64,000 bases of DNA from Chaenocephalus aceratus (taxonomy: Eukaryota > Chordata > Actinopteri > Perciformes > Channichthyidae): assembly GCA_023974075.1 (NCBI GenBank), contig CM043797.1:32813023-32877022 (forward strand), in the 5' to 3' direction. The notes beneath the pieces were generated by a model. It was not told where the DNA came from. It searched no databases and saw only the letters and a list, made by a program, of their open reading frames with translations. Below, in pieces: positions 46,480 to 61,574 of this stretch (positions within the stretch are counted from its first letter, which is position 1; every line of letters starts with the position of its first letter). The position numbers were made by a program, and so were the translations under genes.

Positions 46480-46960
46480 CTTATTTAAAGCAGTATTTTG
46501 TACCTTACTCACCAAATCATCAAGTTAGATATTCTGTTTATTCTGTATTTATTTCTCTGTCCCCTCTGCAAAAAAATTGATTGGCAGAAGAGCGTTCATG
46601 TTCAAAGCCCCAACTGACTGGAATACTTTACCTGCTGCTATTAGATCTTTTGCATCATTGGGTATGTTTAAACATGCATTATCATTTCACTTTCAACTAG
46701 TCTGTACTTGTTATTAATGAAACTGATATTGATGAAACTGATTTGCTTGACTGTCTCAAATTGTAATGATTGTATGCATTGCTTGAATTTTACTTAACCT
46801 CTTAACAGACTGTATGTGGTTTGTCTTGTGTGTCATGTTTTGCATTTTGTCTTTTTGTTTATGTATATCTGTAAGTTGTTGCTATTGTCGGGACCCCCTT
46901 GAAAACGAGATGGTGCATCTCAAGGGGTTTATCCCAATCAATAAACATTTCTATATATAT
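46480..46960 (+). repeat. LINE 3'-end fragment
   Basis: The + strand reads RAFMFKAPTDWNTLPAAIR, then FASLGMFKHALSFH, a LINE C-terminal signature. The fragment ends with GAGATGGTGCATCTCAAGG and CCAATCAATAAACATTT, a common 3' UTR in fish LINEs. Confidence 0.65.
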
Positions 46961-47430
46961 GTATAAATCTGTTAGCTGTAGTTAACTTGTGTGGTCTCTG
47001 TTTGGTAGTGTTGATGTGATTAGATGTGACTAGAGTATCTTAGCCTCTACGTTGACTGTATTACTTAGCTTAGCTGTGTTTTCTTACAGCCTCCTTTTCT
47101 TTAGTTTGTACCACTGCCATAGTGAGCGTTATTTTGTTTAGTAATGTATATACCTTTGTATTTAAGTAGGCTCACTTATTAGAGTCCTCCCTTTGGTTGG
47201 TTGCCCATTTAAACTTGCGCCCTTGTGGCCACTTTTGATTGTTATTTAAACCGGTGTTTTTTTGGCCTTTTGTTTGTCCCAGCCTGCTTGCCGGCCATTT
47301 TATTCTACCTGTCATACATTAAAACCATTTATAATTATTACCAATTCCAACTGGTGTGGGTTGCATTTCCTCATCCCTAGTGGGGACGTAACGATGTGTA
47401 ACAGCTGGGTAAACATGTTGTTTTGCAGAG
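46961..47430. other. Non-coding sequence
   Basis: Nothing recognised. Confidence 0.3.
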
Positions 47431-47433
47431 CTG

Positions 47434-48474
47434 GGGCCTATGCTACGAAGCTGGTTCAACCTAACCTGGATATGTTTGAGTTAGCCGGTTGGCCTAATCC
47501 AAAACATACGCGCTCTCGCTAAACTGTACTACGACGCTGGTTATCAAGTGGATCGCTCAAGCCAGCCGTGTCCTATCTAGTTAGGTGCGCGTTCACATGA
47601 AAAGGGTGGTATCTGGATCATTCGACCAATCACAAACATGGAGAAGCGTACTGACAGCGCAGCGTCATACTTCCTGAATGAAAAGTGAACTTTAATACTA
47701 GTCAAAAATGAAGAAGTTAAACTTTAAACATCCATGACTTAAACACTTGATCCAGGATCAAAGCCACATAGCTGCACCTGCAAGGTGAATACAGCTGGCA
47801 AAAGAAAAAGTGTTTGAATGCGTACATTAACAGGTTTATGATATCACTGCCCCGTCTAAAACACGATCTGACTTTAATTACATTTGTCTCGAGTGTTTCG
47901 TCAACTTAATGTGTTGCTTAAAATAATACTTCTGCATACAGTATGTGACACTGTGAGTGTTGCACGGCCAGATACGGCTCAGCTGACTCAGATAAGGAGA
48001 TATATGATACATTATGAAGTGATATGCCGCGGACTGTACTTAATGTTACTCTGATCCTGTTACTTATGTTGTGGCAGATATTTAAGTAAGCTTTCTTAAC
48101 GCTAATGTTATAATAGTCAGATTGCTCTGAAGATGGGAGGTGATATTCTATTAATTCACGTTCACACAGTCGGTGATTTTTGCCGGCCGTTTTTCCTGCG
48201 ACGGCAGTTTTTCTGTATTTCCTTTCTCCTGTAATATGACTTGATCGCTTTAAACTCCGCACACTGAGCTCTGATTGGTCAGCAGGCAGTGCTTTCACTG
48301 AGTTGATCTCTTAGCCTGCAACCTAACCTGGTCCCGACCAGGTTAGCTGCTTAGCATATATTACCATGGAGATCTAGCCTGCTAAAAAGAGAACCAGCTT
48401 CGGATGACCGGAAAGCCGGAGTTTTCCCTGAATTTAGCCGGCTAAGCGAAAATCCTGCTTCGCAGTATACCCCC
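47434..48474. mobile_element. Non-autonomous inverted-repeat element with CTG borders
   Basis: Ends are GGGCCTATGCTACGAAGC and, reversed, GGGGTATACTGCGAAGC. CTG is present at both borders (47431-47433 and 48475-48477), which would be a 3-bp target duplication and points to a PIF/Harbinger-like group. Subterminal TTAGCCGG and CTAACCTGG motifs recur at both ends. A 126-codon - strand frame inside (47918-48298) has no recognised domain. Confidence 0.7.
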
Positions 48475-48479
48475 CTGGA

Positions 48480-51400
48480 ATCAATAGAGATGTTGACATA
48501 AGTTCTGACATTTCTGTTTGACACTGGAAATCAAACTTAGCAGTGCCATTTAATTGGAATGTGCTTCTCTGTTGAATCTACCATGACAGAACGTTAGTTT
48601 TCCATGAAAGTGAAAAACAAATACATCCACAGAGCATTGACAACATAGACACGTTGTGTTTTATCTGACATCTTGCTTTCGTCATCACATACAGTACAGA
48701 CTTAGGGAGAGGGGCAGTTATCAGGAGAACAAGAGACCCTTTTCAGGTGGATAGTCAATAGAGACTTTGAATCAGTGAGCCAAGTTTTCAGTTAGCTGAC
48801 GTCTGTAAATGAACAGAGTTTGCATGTACATTTACAGTAAACAAACAGCGGTTCATGCATGCAAGTTTGCCCAACAAGATTTATATGTTTTGCTACAGCT
48901 ACTGAACAAAAATAGACTTCAACTTTCTTATTTTAGTTTTTCAAAGAAACCTCCAGCGTAAAGATTTTAAACTTCATAATTAATTTCAATTTCCAAGACA
49001 AACTTAACTTGACTGTGCTGTTTACATTATAAAAGTGTGGGGCATGTCGGTGAATAAATCAAAAGGTATCACGCGCTTTCTGCAGGGGTCTGGCTCGGAG
49101 ATGTAGTCACTTCAAAGCAGAGGGAAGCTTTGAACTGTGTATAATTAATGCAGGCAAGCAGAACCAGGGTGTCTTTATTAAGTGCTCTGTTCTTGCTTGA
49201 ACAACTATCAAACAAATGTAATTTGACCTTCCCCGGATAAATCCTCTGGAGGATCAGGCTATCCAAGCAGCTAATTCACTTTGCTTCGACAACGAGCCCA
49301 TACTGCTCCAAACACTGCAAGGTTTTACTTGTCAGTCCCGCAGGAGGCTGAAACACAACACTGTTTTTTACATTTCTTTTTGTTTGTTTGGAATGGATGA
49401 GTGAATAATTGTTACTAAACGTAATTTTCTTTCATGTAGCCAGAGGTGATGTTGCACATTTTTTAGATAAGACATATAGAGGGTCATAAAAGCCCCTTAT
49501 GTGTGTTATGCTGCCGTGATAAGACACCAAGGCACTGCGTCAGCGTAATGCTGCTCAGCAAAGAGGTTTTGTTTTTCAGACAAACAAAAGATCAGCTCAA
49601 CTGGACAAAGATCAGTTTGTTTGCTTTCTAAAGAGCCACTAAAGCTGTTACCACTATAGTGCACTTGGTAAATCCCAAGACAATAGGTTTGAACAATGAA
49701 AAACAAAATACTAATTGACAATAAGCTTTACACAGTTATTTTGTTGTTGTGTGCTCAACATATGCAGAGGTGCATGCAGATGATTTATTTGAATGTCCAT
49801 GTAAAAAGATTCCATATTGCAGTTTTAAGGCTATAGTTCCCAACCAAGGGAAAAGGATTGAAAGCAATAGAAGCAGAACATTGTTGCTACACATTTTGGA
49901 TATATACTTTACTTTACTAAGTAAGATAACATTAAAATATGCTTTAAAAAATAGGTCTTCTGTCTCTCTCTTGGTCACAAGCTAAATAAATGTGTTGTAA
50001 AAAGTCGTAAGTAAACACTGCTTTGTTTTAATGTGTCATGACTAAACAAAAGAAAGTACTGCTGCTGTGGCTTAAAAAAACACAAATCAGCAAAAATGTC
50101 AAACTCTTCAGGGAAGAAAACTCATCTCTTTAGAGTGACCCAAAACTGTACCATGACTCAGCATGTTGAGAACCAGCTCAAGGTGAGTAGTTCTGTGAAG
50201 TACAAGTTATATTAAGCTGTATTGTAAAGGTTGCATGTAGATTTATTTACACTAAGCTTCAAAATGTTCCATCAGCTGCTCCCTGTCCCTGAAGTGTATG
50301 TCATGTTTTGTATATTACACTTGTGTGCTGGTTTATTCATCACAAAAAGTATACTGAGTTTCACTTTGAGCAAAGTCAAGTTTTGTTTTATTCATAGATG
50401 TAATTGTGTGTAACAGATCAAGCAGTTCTATTATGTGGCTGATGTAAGCTACACATTAAACTGTGAATCCTCCTCAGCCAGACTGATACAAATGTGTCTT
50501 TACTGTATTTCTATTTAAACATCTAAATCTTTATTTAACATCTTGAATATCAGAGACAGTGTGACTCATACACAGTAACTCTGGAACAAGTTGCAAATAC
50601 AGGGTGGAGCATTGTTTTCTTGCACACAGCTCTATTGTCCTCTATTATTATGATGTATGTACGGCCTGTGACATGAGGCATGCGAGAGAACAGGAAACAT
50701 AACAGTAACATGGATCGTGTAAAAATAAATGGGTGTGGTAACACAATGTTGTTTGGTAAAATTATTATTAGTTAGTTAGCAGCAAAACATATTTTCGTAT
50801 TATAAAATATTATTTATCTTAAGGATTGCAGTTCAATTAAAAATATATACATTGGCTTTGAATGAACCAGCAATGATTAATACAAAAAAAGGCTTTTTGA
50901 ATGAAAAAAAAGGCTTTTTGAAACTTCATGAATATTTAACCATATCATCTATTTTCCTAACTGAATATATTGTTTATGTTATACTGCCTGAAAAGAGATA
51001 TTATTTGAAGCAAAGTGCAAAAACCTAGTCAAAAGATAAAACGTTTTCAAAAAGAATGTACTGGTCACTTTAACACATCTGTCTCTGACCCAGGGTCATA
51101 TCTGGCCACATTCATAATCAAGGGTCAAGACGGAGCACAGCGTGACTTTCCACATCTATCTTTCTATGTAGGAGGAAGGAAACACCAACCACAGACTGCG
51201 CCCTTTCAGCGAAGCTTTGGCTGTTTTGCAAAAAGAACGCTCATATTTGTATATTATATTCAGGGAAAAAGGAAGAATAACAACTAGCAGACGAGACAAG
51301 AAAGCCAACCGAACACAGAAGGCAACGTAAAACACACAGATACACCCAGAAGGATAAGATTAGCTGCTGTCACACTAAACACAGCAGACGAGCCGCTTTC

Positions 51401-51600
51401 ACCAGTAATATTGAAATGATGTTGAACAACAGCAGTCTATAATCACTCCCACATAGGTGTGGTACAAATGTATACAAACTGGTCAGTTTTGTTAATTGTC
51501 TTTGTTATAAGAAAGAGAGTTTCTTGCTTGCGCTATTTCATACGTTTAATTGCAATACCTGCTCACACAAGAGTTCCACAATTCTTGTATCACTTTTCTC
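48480..51600. other. Gene-poor AT-rich sequence
   Basis: No coding region was supported. A small tandem duplication of AAAAAAAGGCTTTTTGAA lies near 50885-50921. Confidence 0.4.
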
Positions 51601-51603
51601 CAG

Positions 51604-52060
51604 AGGTGGAAGAAGTACTCCGATCGTGTACTTAAGTAAAAGTGAGAGAATGTAGGAATACTCTGTAACAAGTAAAAATCCTCCTGCATTCAAAAGGTTA
51701 CTCTAGTAAAAGTACAAAAGTATTAGCATCAAAATATACTTGAAGTACCACAAGTAAAAGTACTCATTACGCAGATTGGTCCATTTCACAATAATATATA
51801 TGATATGTTTTGATTATACTTATTGATGTATTAATGTGTTAATGAAAGCTGGTAAAGGTGCAGCTAGGTAATTACTTTGTAGGGTTGCTTGTGAGTTTAC
51901 TGCAATGTAACTGAAGGTATTAAATACATATATGTAGTGAAAGTACACCATTTACCTCTGAATTTAAGTGAAGTAGAAGTACAAGTAGCAACACATTTAC
52001 ATACTCAAGTAAAGTACAAGTCCCTCAAACTTGCACAGTACTTGAGTAAATGTACTTAGT
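51604..52060. mobile_element. AAGTAAAAGTA fish DNA element, right end lost
   Basis: Starts CAGAGGTGGAAGAAGTACTC with ACTTAAGTAAAAGTGAG. Near the right side it has the reversed CTTGAGTAAATGTACTTAG, so it is an inverted-repeat element. The final GTTCCACCTCTG-type end is missing. Confidence 0.65.
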
Positions 52061-55024
52061 TCTCATATTGGTGCTCTCGGAGGGAGTTTCCCACAGGAAA
52101 ACAGATATCTCCTGACGCCGCTGCCCGTCATTCTCCTCCATCTGGTTCCCATCAGGAGCCGCTGGCCAGGACTGCGTGAACGTTTTCTCAAAGGATACCA
52201 CCTTTTTCTTTAAATCCATTTCCAATTTTTCTCTTGACTTGTTTTAACAGTGTCTATCCCTGCTCTACATTTTGTATCACTCTACGCTATATTATGCTTG
52301 AACAGAGGCAACATTGAAGTAAAAAATGGGGGGGGACAAAAAGTGGATGAGTTTGTTATAGTTCATTTTTCAGGAAGCCGCACCCATCTTATCTTTCCTG
52401 CAGGGTCTTTCTCTTCCCCTCGCAGGGCAGAAAATGCTGTGTCATGTGTTGACCTGGCTGTACTTTTAACATCATTAAACTAAGCATTACTTCACCATCT
52501 AACTTGTAACTAATGAGAGACATTACAATTCATGGTTTATGATCTTTCATTTGGCTCCAGTTCAGATCATCAACACTGCATTTTAAACAAGTTGAAAGAT
52601 ATGGTAATGAATTTATCTGGGGCAAGGAAAAAGGTGCCGGACTACAAATGGAGATGAAAAAAAAAGAAGCCTGACATGACCTCTAAATCTTCATGGGGCT
52701 AAAACTACATATTGGTTTTTTCTCAGTTGCACTGCTGTTTTAAAAGCCAAAAGTTAAGTCAATACTCAAAGTTGCATAATTTCTGCAAACCGCCAAGGAG
52801 CGAGGGCATGTCAGTAGTACATATTAGAAACAAGAGACTGTCTTGTTCACTTTCCCAGAGGAGTGAAAACACGTCCAAGTATAGGAGACAAAGTGATCCT
52901 CTCACTGAAATAAACATAAATTAGAGAAAGCTTTAAATGGCACATCTGCTGTATTTTACTGTGAGTGTCTCTTCTTTTCATGCAAAACTGGATCTTCTTT
53001 CTCCCAGGCCACAAACATGCATCTCAAAACATCATAAAAATAGTCAAAGTTGCAGTAAAAGGGAGGTTTTTAGCCCATTTTCAGCACAAGCCTGGAGACA
53101 GTTGAGCCTCCAACAGCCTGTTTTGTTTGACAAACACAATGTGCACTCTTGTTTAAATGTTTCCTTTGTCATGACTCCACTCTTTATTTTATTTCCCTCC
53201 CACTGCAAAATAACAATCATATTCAAAACACATGAGCTCTTGCTAAGCTGAAGGGGAAGTAACGCTTTCTGACACACGCAAATTATAATCTTATATTGAT
53301 TGAAAAAATCCAAAAGAGTATTACTGACAGATCTTGGACTCTCAAAGCCGACATGGTTAATGAACACACAGGATTTGTGAAGCGGTGACGCAGCCAACAC
53401 CACACAATTCCTTGAAATTAGCAAAGGTGACTGCTTCACTGCACTGTACATCCACATGATTGCGTCTGTGGATTACGCTGCTTGACTCAAACTTAACTGT
53501 TTACTCAATTTGAGCTACACTGACCTTTAAAAATGGATTGCTCATACACACATTCTTCATTTTCAAAATGCATGTTTGCAAACTTTCTGTTTCTATAATT
53601 GACTTAATGCTGGAGGATGTAGATACTGTGGGTTATGGGCCTTTAGAATTACAACTAGTGCTTAGTCTGTTTGAAGGTATGTTCAGATGGCAACATTTGT
53701 TCCACTAATGAAGCATAAACTGATATCTTTAATTGGTCCAAACTCAGGAATGGACTAAGCTACCTGACACCACAGCAGTGGAAATATTGTCATGATTTTG
53801 CAAAAACCCTCTTATGTAACAGGAATGTTCTAGATCTTTCATGACTTTTCCATGAATGTCAGGACATGGTCACGTCAGAAATGTCAGGCACCTAAACTGT
53901 TGTCAGGAGCACTCTCTAGTGGAAAGTAAGAGAACTGCATGCACAGGATCAGAAGTGTCTGTCCGGAATGGCATTGTACCATTGGGTAGGTACGTACTGT
54001 ATGTGGTATTAAATCAATGATTTTAGCACAGCTTTTTGTTTGCAAATCTTCATTAAGAAGTTTGTTGAATTTGGATACAAAAATAATGTAATGATCATAC
54101 GTCAAAATCTCAAGTGCTCAGTACTCTGGTATTCTGATACAACGCTCGACTACATTTTAAGGTAATTAAATACCAAATATATAACCAATACCCCCCTAAA
54201 AGAAGTGCTCCAGGAAGTCTTTAGTCTTACTTGTATTGGTTATCATCATCTATTTTTTAAACATGTAAGATAAATATTTTTTTAAATATTAAACAATCAA
54301 TTCAATAATGAGGTTTGAGACCCTACACACTGGTTCTGCTTATAGGAGGTGCGGTTCTGCCTGAAAATACAAGTGTAAAATATGTACTGTAGCAAAGACA
54401 ACGTCACTTGTCCTGATCAAATACCACACTGATCACTTCAGCTTACTTACATTTTTTCGACATTCATATCGGTGTCAATTGTCTAAACTCTTTGGCATTA
54501 GCAATATGTTGAAGATTCTGAAAGTTGAGGATAATACTTTAAAAATGATTACAATGAAATGTCACTGGGTGGGACAACATTACTTTGCTGCTTTTATTGT
54601 AATCCAAACAATTTACAAACAAAAACAAATACAGAATACATTTAGGTATTTTCCAAGTTCTTTGTTGAAATATAATATTTGTAAAACATTTTCAAATAAT
54701 GAGCTTAGAAAAAAGCTGTTACTGACAAGAATCTTAACCTGCTAAGGATCATGCTGTATGTAGTAAAACTTGAAATACAAATATAGACATTTAAAATAAA
54801 TAGCAATAATCTAAGGAAACATATTTCTGAGGAATTGTACAGCATTATGTGTCCGACAAATAATACTGTATGACTTCAGGTGTCCAGCACTAATACAAAT
54901 ACACTTTTCTTTCTTTACTTTGAGGACATCCCGCATCCCACATCTTTTTTTTTTTTTTTTTTTTAGTTGCATATTTTCCTTGCACGGAAAAATATTTTGT
55001 GAGTCACATCTCTTCAACTCTCAA
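52061..55024. other. Sequence downstream of the MMP gene
   Basis: An unassigned 66-codon - strand frame lies at 52025-52225 (MEMDLKKKVVSFEKTF); it has coding-like composition but no recognised domain. A 20-bp T run lies at about 54945-54964. A reverse-strand AATAAA at 54593-54598 could end the MMP transcript. Confidence 0.35.
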
Positions 55025-55818
55025 TTAACAGTTGAGAAAAGAGTTGGTCCTCATGATGCGTGTGACCTTCCTGTGGGTGTAGCTGTACTCGTACTGCAGG
55101 TCTCCATGGTAGAAATACAGGTATCCTGCAAGACAACACAATGGAATACAAATGAAGGAAAGCAGTATAAAGGTAGAGTTTAGTTTGTATGCTTTATTAT
55201 ACTGAAAATGTGATATTTGAAGCTTCATAATACCATATTGAAAAGCAGCTGCGTCGACCTCGTCAGACATCCCAGGGAAATCTTGCTCAATGGATCGTGG
55301 GTAGCCGCTGTCCATGGTGCCTTCTGCTTCATCATAGCTGTGAATGACGAATACAAGCAATTTTTTTTAATGATAGGATACAGAATTAAATGTGGTTCGA
55401 TTGACATAATAATGAATATAATTGACACAGTTATAGTCATCACCACTTACCTCCAATAATGCTCGTCAGTGAAGAGCAACGTTTTCCCAGTGTCTTTGAT
55501 GTGAACAGCAGCGTCTATTTTCCTTATGTCCTTGGGAAGACCAAGCTTGTGTATGTACTTTGGGTAACCATCCCTAAGGTTTATCCATGCAAAGCCCACA
55601 TTCGGATCCCTGTTGAAACAAATATGTTTAGTACTTACCTAATACGTAATGTATAATAGCATTAAACAAGTATGCAAAACCCACCACTAAATATGATAAC
55701 TATATCCTTCTCTGGGTTCTCGTATGCTGCGTCCACCTTGTTGGGGATGGACGGCCATGTGGACTTGATCAGTGTCTGCTCAGGCTCCGGCATCTGAGGG
55801 TGGAGACGCCAGTAGAAT
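55025..55818 (-). CDS. MMP hemopexin-domain exons (8-11)
   Basis: Exon 8: [17 protein letters not shown] and [14 protein letters not shown]. Exon 9: IRMWALHGY, then one missing base, then [18 protein letters not shown] and [15 protein letters not shown]. Exon 10: [18 protein letters not shown] with [11 protein letters not shown]. Exon 11: [15 protein letters not shown] and NSFLNC, ending with the cysteine that pairs with the one in exon 7. The hemopexin fold gives substrate specificity, for example fibrillar collagen in collagenases. Exons 8, 10 and 11 are free of lesions. Confidence 0.88.
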
Positions 55819-55911
55819 CTGCAACAGTGCAGCAAATAGCAAATTGAAGTTATCTACAATTTGCAAATCTCGACATAGAGAAATGAATTGAATCACAGAA
55901 TATTCAAATAT

Positions 55912-58890
55912 TTTCTCACACACACTCTAGTGGCCATATATGTTAAAGGTCTAGTTCTCAAGCACCCTCTAGTGGTCATATAGGTTATGTGTCTAGTTCT
56001 CAAACACCCTCTTGTGGTCATATAGGTTATGAGTCTTGTTCTCAAACACCCTCTAGTGGTCATATAGGTAATTGGTCTAGTTCTCACACACACACTCTAG
56101 TGGTCATATGTGACCTGCTCCATCGAAATCAGTCGCATTGACCCGAAGACACATTTTGAGTTGTATACACTGTTGGAAAAAGGATATTCCTAGCTTTCTA
56201 ATGATATCAGGATTGTTTTTGTACTCCAAATATTAAGCGAAATATGTCACATTATATAATGACTGTCACCGAGTCCTCATTTTGAGAAAAAGGCCTTTAA
56301 AGTTTCCTCTTCTCTGGAATCCATCGATCTGATTGGTTATTAGTGGAGCCATGATCAAAATACTACGGAGGGAAGATATTTTCGTTTGGAGGGGAAGCTC
56401 GCGAGTGTGTGTGTATACGTGTGTGTGTGTGTATTTTTGCGTTTGTGTGTATTGTGTTTGTTTCCCGGGGAAAACCCTCACGAGAAACACCGGCTGTTGT
56501 TATGCCTGCTGTGGCGTTAAATTACTCCGTTCTCCGCTTGTAATTATGCCGTTACAAGCTTCAAAGTTATATTTATCATCTGAATTTGCCGAAACAAGTT
56601 TAATATTCTGAAAGCCAAGACTCTGTTTAATTTAAATCAGATGAAAACAAACTGTAACGGACCCTGCCGTGTTATCTATGATTACTCTACTCTTACGTTC
56701 ATAATTTCAGCCGGAGGGAGGGGGGCGGCGCTGCTGGAACAGCAGATTGCGAGTGAGAGGTGCCTGTCTTCGTCCCTTCACAAGCTTTAAAAATGTACTT
56801 ATCGTGTGATTTTGGAAATAAAAGTTTCATATTCTGAAAGCCAAGCCTTGGTTTGTTTAAAATCAAACAAAACACCCGAACCCTGAAAAAATAGTTTTTT
56901 ACGTAAATCCACGTTTATTCTGAAATGAGCCATTGCGACTTCCGACTGATTTCGATAGAGCGGGTCACATATAGGTTATGCGTCTAGTTCTCAAACACCC
57001 TCTAGTGGTCATATAGGTTAAAGGTCTAGTTCTCAAACACCCTCTAGTGGTCATATAGGTTAAAGGTCTAGTTCTCAAGCACCCTCTAGTGGTCATATAG
57101 GTTAAAGGTCTAGTTCTCAAGCATCCTCTAGTGGTCATATATGTTAAAGGTCTAGTTCTCAAACACCCTCTAGTGGTCATATAGGTTAAAGGTCTAGTTC
57201 TCAAGCACCCTCTAGTGGTCATATAGGTTAAAGGTCTAGTTCTCAAGCATCCTCTAGTGGTCATATAGGTTAAAGGTCTAGTTCTCAAACACCCTCTAGT
57301 GGTCATATAGGTTAAAGGTCTAGTTCTCAAACACCCTCTAGTGGTCATATAGGTTAAAGGTCTAGTTCTCAAGCACCCTCTAGTGGTCATATAGGTTAAA
57401 GGTCTAGTTCTCAAGCATCCTCTAGTGGTCATATAGGTTAAAGGTCTAGTTCTCAAACACCCTCTAGTGGTCATATAGGTTAAAGGTCTAGTTCTCAAGC
57501 ACCCTCTAGTGGTCATATAGGTTAAAGGTCTAGTTCTCAAGCATCCTCTAGTGGTCATATAGGTTAAAGGTCTAGTTCTCAAGCATCCTCTAGTGGTCAT
57601 ATAGGTTAAAGGTCTAGTTCTCAAGCACCCTCTAGTGGTCATATAGGTTAAAGGTCTAGTTCTCAAGCATCCTCTAGTGGTCATATAGGTTAAAGGTCTA
57701 GTTCTCAAACACCCTCTAGTGGTCATATAGGTTAAAGGTCTAGTTCTCAAGCCCCTCTAGTGGTCATATAGGTTAAAGGTCTAGTTCTCAAGCACCCTCT
57801 AGTGGTCATATAGGTTAAAGGTCTAGTTCTCAAGCACCCTCTAGTGGTCATATAGGTTAAAGGTCTAGTTCTCAAGCACCCTCTAGTGGTCATATATGTT
57901 AAAGGTCTAGTTCTCAAACACCCTCTAGTGGTCATATAGGTTAAAGGTCTAGTTCTCAAACACCCTCTAGTGGTCATATAGGTTAAAGGTCTAGTTCTCA
58001 AGCACCCTCTAGTGGTCATATAGGTTATGCGTCTAGTTCTCAAACACCCTCTAGTGGTCATATAGGTTAAAGGTCTAGTTCTCAAACACCCTCTAGTGGT
58101 CATATAGGTTAAAGGTCTAGTTCTCAAACACCCTCTAGTGGTCATATAGGTAATTGGTCTAGTTCTCAAACACCCTCTAGTGGTCATATAGGTTAAAGGT
58201 CTAGTTCTCAAACACCCTCTAGTGGTCATATAGGTTATGTGTCTAGTTCTCAAACACCCTCTAGTGGTCATATAGGTTAAAGGTCTAGTTCTCAAACACC
58301 CTCTAGTGGTCATATAGGTTAAAGGTCTAGTTCTCAAACACCCTCTAGTGGTCATATATGTTAAAGGTCTAGTTCTCAAGCACCCTCTAGTGGTCATATA
58401 GGTTAAAGGTCTAGTTCTCAAACACCCTCTAGTGGTCATATAGGTTATGTGTCTAGTTCTCAAACACCCTCTAGTGGTCATATAGGTTAAAGGTCTAGTT
58501 CTCAAACACCCTTAGTGGTCATAAGGTTAAAGTCTAGTTCTCAAACACCCTCTAGTGGTCATATAGGTTAAAGGTCTAGTTCTCAAACACCCTCTAGTGG
58601 TCATATAGGTTAAAGGTCTAGTTCTCAGACACCCTCTAGTGGTCATATAGGTTATGTGTCTAGTTCTCAAACACCCTCTAGTGGTCTATATGTTAAAGGT
58701 CTAGTTCTCAAACACCCTCTAGTGGTCATATAGGTCTAAAGGTCATAGTTAGGTCTCTCAACACCCTAGTGGTCATATAGGTTAAAGGTCTAGTTCTAGC
58801 ACAGTGGTCATAAGGTAAGGTCTAGTTCTCACACACATTACATCATTACATCATGAGTCTAGTTCTCACACACTAGTGGGCGGATAGGTA
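55912..58890. repeat. 42-bp minisatellite in the MMP hinge-hemopexin intron
   Basis: About 48 tandem units of 42 bp, each with CTAGTTCTCAAACACCC, CTCTAGTGGTCATATAGG and TTAAAGGT. Variants at two sites (AAACACC, AAGCACC, AAGCATCC; TTAAAGG, TTATGTG, TAATTGG) are arranged partly in a three-unit order between about 57025 and 57740. Copies at the right end (58500-58830) are degenerate. Because 42 is divisible by 3 the - strand stays open for hundreds of codons; this is not a gene. Confidence 0.95.
56109..56969. mobile_element. 861-bp inverted-repeat element inside the minisatellite
   Basis: Ends are TGTGACCTGCTCCATCG and, reversed, TGTGACCCGCTCTATCG, each followed by AAATCAGTCG. TA lies at both borders (56107-56108 and 56970-56971), and minisatellite units continue on each side in register, so it is a clean insertion. 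An internal segment of about 95 bp is duplicated (56550-56650 and 56785-56875). It also shares about 270 bp with 36690-36962. No transposase. Confidence 0.85.
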
Positions 58891-58946
58891 ATGGGTCTAG
58901 GCCTATAGTTTATGTATCTTTGTATTCTTCGTGTGTCTTACTGTAC

Positions 58947-60513
<1,567 letters not shown>

Positions 60514-60596
60514 CTGTAACATTAGACCACAAGGGAACCTAGTGAATAACTCAGGGAAATCATTTTCTGTATAGTTGGTGTCCTTAATATAACAAC

Positions 60597-61542
60597 CTGA
60601 ATGTGACATTGTTAGTTGGCCATTTGAGGTTTCGAGGGAAGTGGTTTACTCCCCAAGTCGGGTACGCCACATCTGGGCTGATTCATCAGCTCCAAAGTGT
60701 TGTCGTCCAGATTCCCTGTCACCTTCAAAGGCAAAAGAGGTGGGAAAAAAAGTGTTAGATAAGTACATGTGCTGCCAAAGTACAGATAATTTGACACCTT
60801 AAAAATGTTTAAGGTAGATTTAAATTCTACACAAAGCATATGACCATTAAACACTCATAGTTACTAGCAATGTAAACACATGATGTTATGCTATACACGT
60901 TAAACAGTATTTTAAAAGTATCTTAAATTGGCTCAACATTGACGAACTACAAAACAAAGTGATTTGTATTTGCTACTGATATAAAAACAGAATAATATTA
61001 CTCAACATCATTTTTAAGACACCATCATTTGACTTTGACTCAAGTAAAGGTCCTGAGTACGTTTTCCATCACTGCCAAAATGTTGCTATTACTACTAATG
61101 ATGCTAAAACCACATACCATCTTTAACACACATCTAGATCTGGTTACCTCAAGTTGGAAGAATCTCTGCATCTCCTTGATCTTGTTCTGAAAGGTACCTG
61201 AAGACTTCTGCCTACCCTGAAGACCAGCTGGGAGGCCATAGAATCGACGGAGATAGTTCTGTTTGTTAAAAGAGAACAGAAGCTGAATGACATTCATAAT
61301 GGATAAATGTGGATTACTCCAATCCAACACTGTGTGAAGTCTTGAGAATGACAAAAATATCCACTTGAAGCCAGGCTTACCAGACTACAAATTATAGTAT
61401 ATATATTATATCTACATATAATATATATATATAGAGGGCTCAGGTCTTTACCATCTGCTAAAAGCAGTTGTCATTGTCCTCAGACGGCAGAGGCAGAGCA
61501 AAGGAGTGTGCGACCAGCGCCAGCAGCAGCAGAAGCTATCAT
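60597..61542 (-). CDS. MMP signal peptide and propeptide exons (1-3)
   Basis: Exon 1 carries a hydrophobic [18 protein letters not shown] signal, but one extra base lies between the ATG at 61540-61542 and this frame, and TAG occurs four codons later than the EDNDN segment. Exon 2 is clean ([26 protein letters not shown]). Exon 3 has [15 protein letters not shown] followed by the cysteine switch PRCGVPD, whose Cys holds the zinc in the zymogen. It then slips frame just after DLG; the following [15 protein letters not shown] is in the next frame. Between exon 2 and 3 the frame is continuous. Confidence 0.85.
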
Positions 61543-61574
61543 TGTTGTTTGTCTCTGTGTTGTCCAAAGTAGTC

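Noticed and set aside
56965..58505. Two open frames of 261 and 252 codons encoding a 14-residue repeat (RTRPLTYMTTRGCL).
   Set aside because: They are the - strand translation of the 42-bp minisatellite; the period is a multiple of three, so stops are avoided automatically. They lie in an intron of the MMP gene.
55893..58890. CRISPR-like array, because of regular repeats.
   Set aside because: There are no unique spacers; units are contiguous 42-bp tandem copies in a vertebrate intron.
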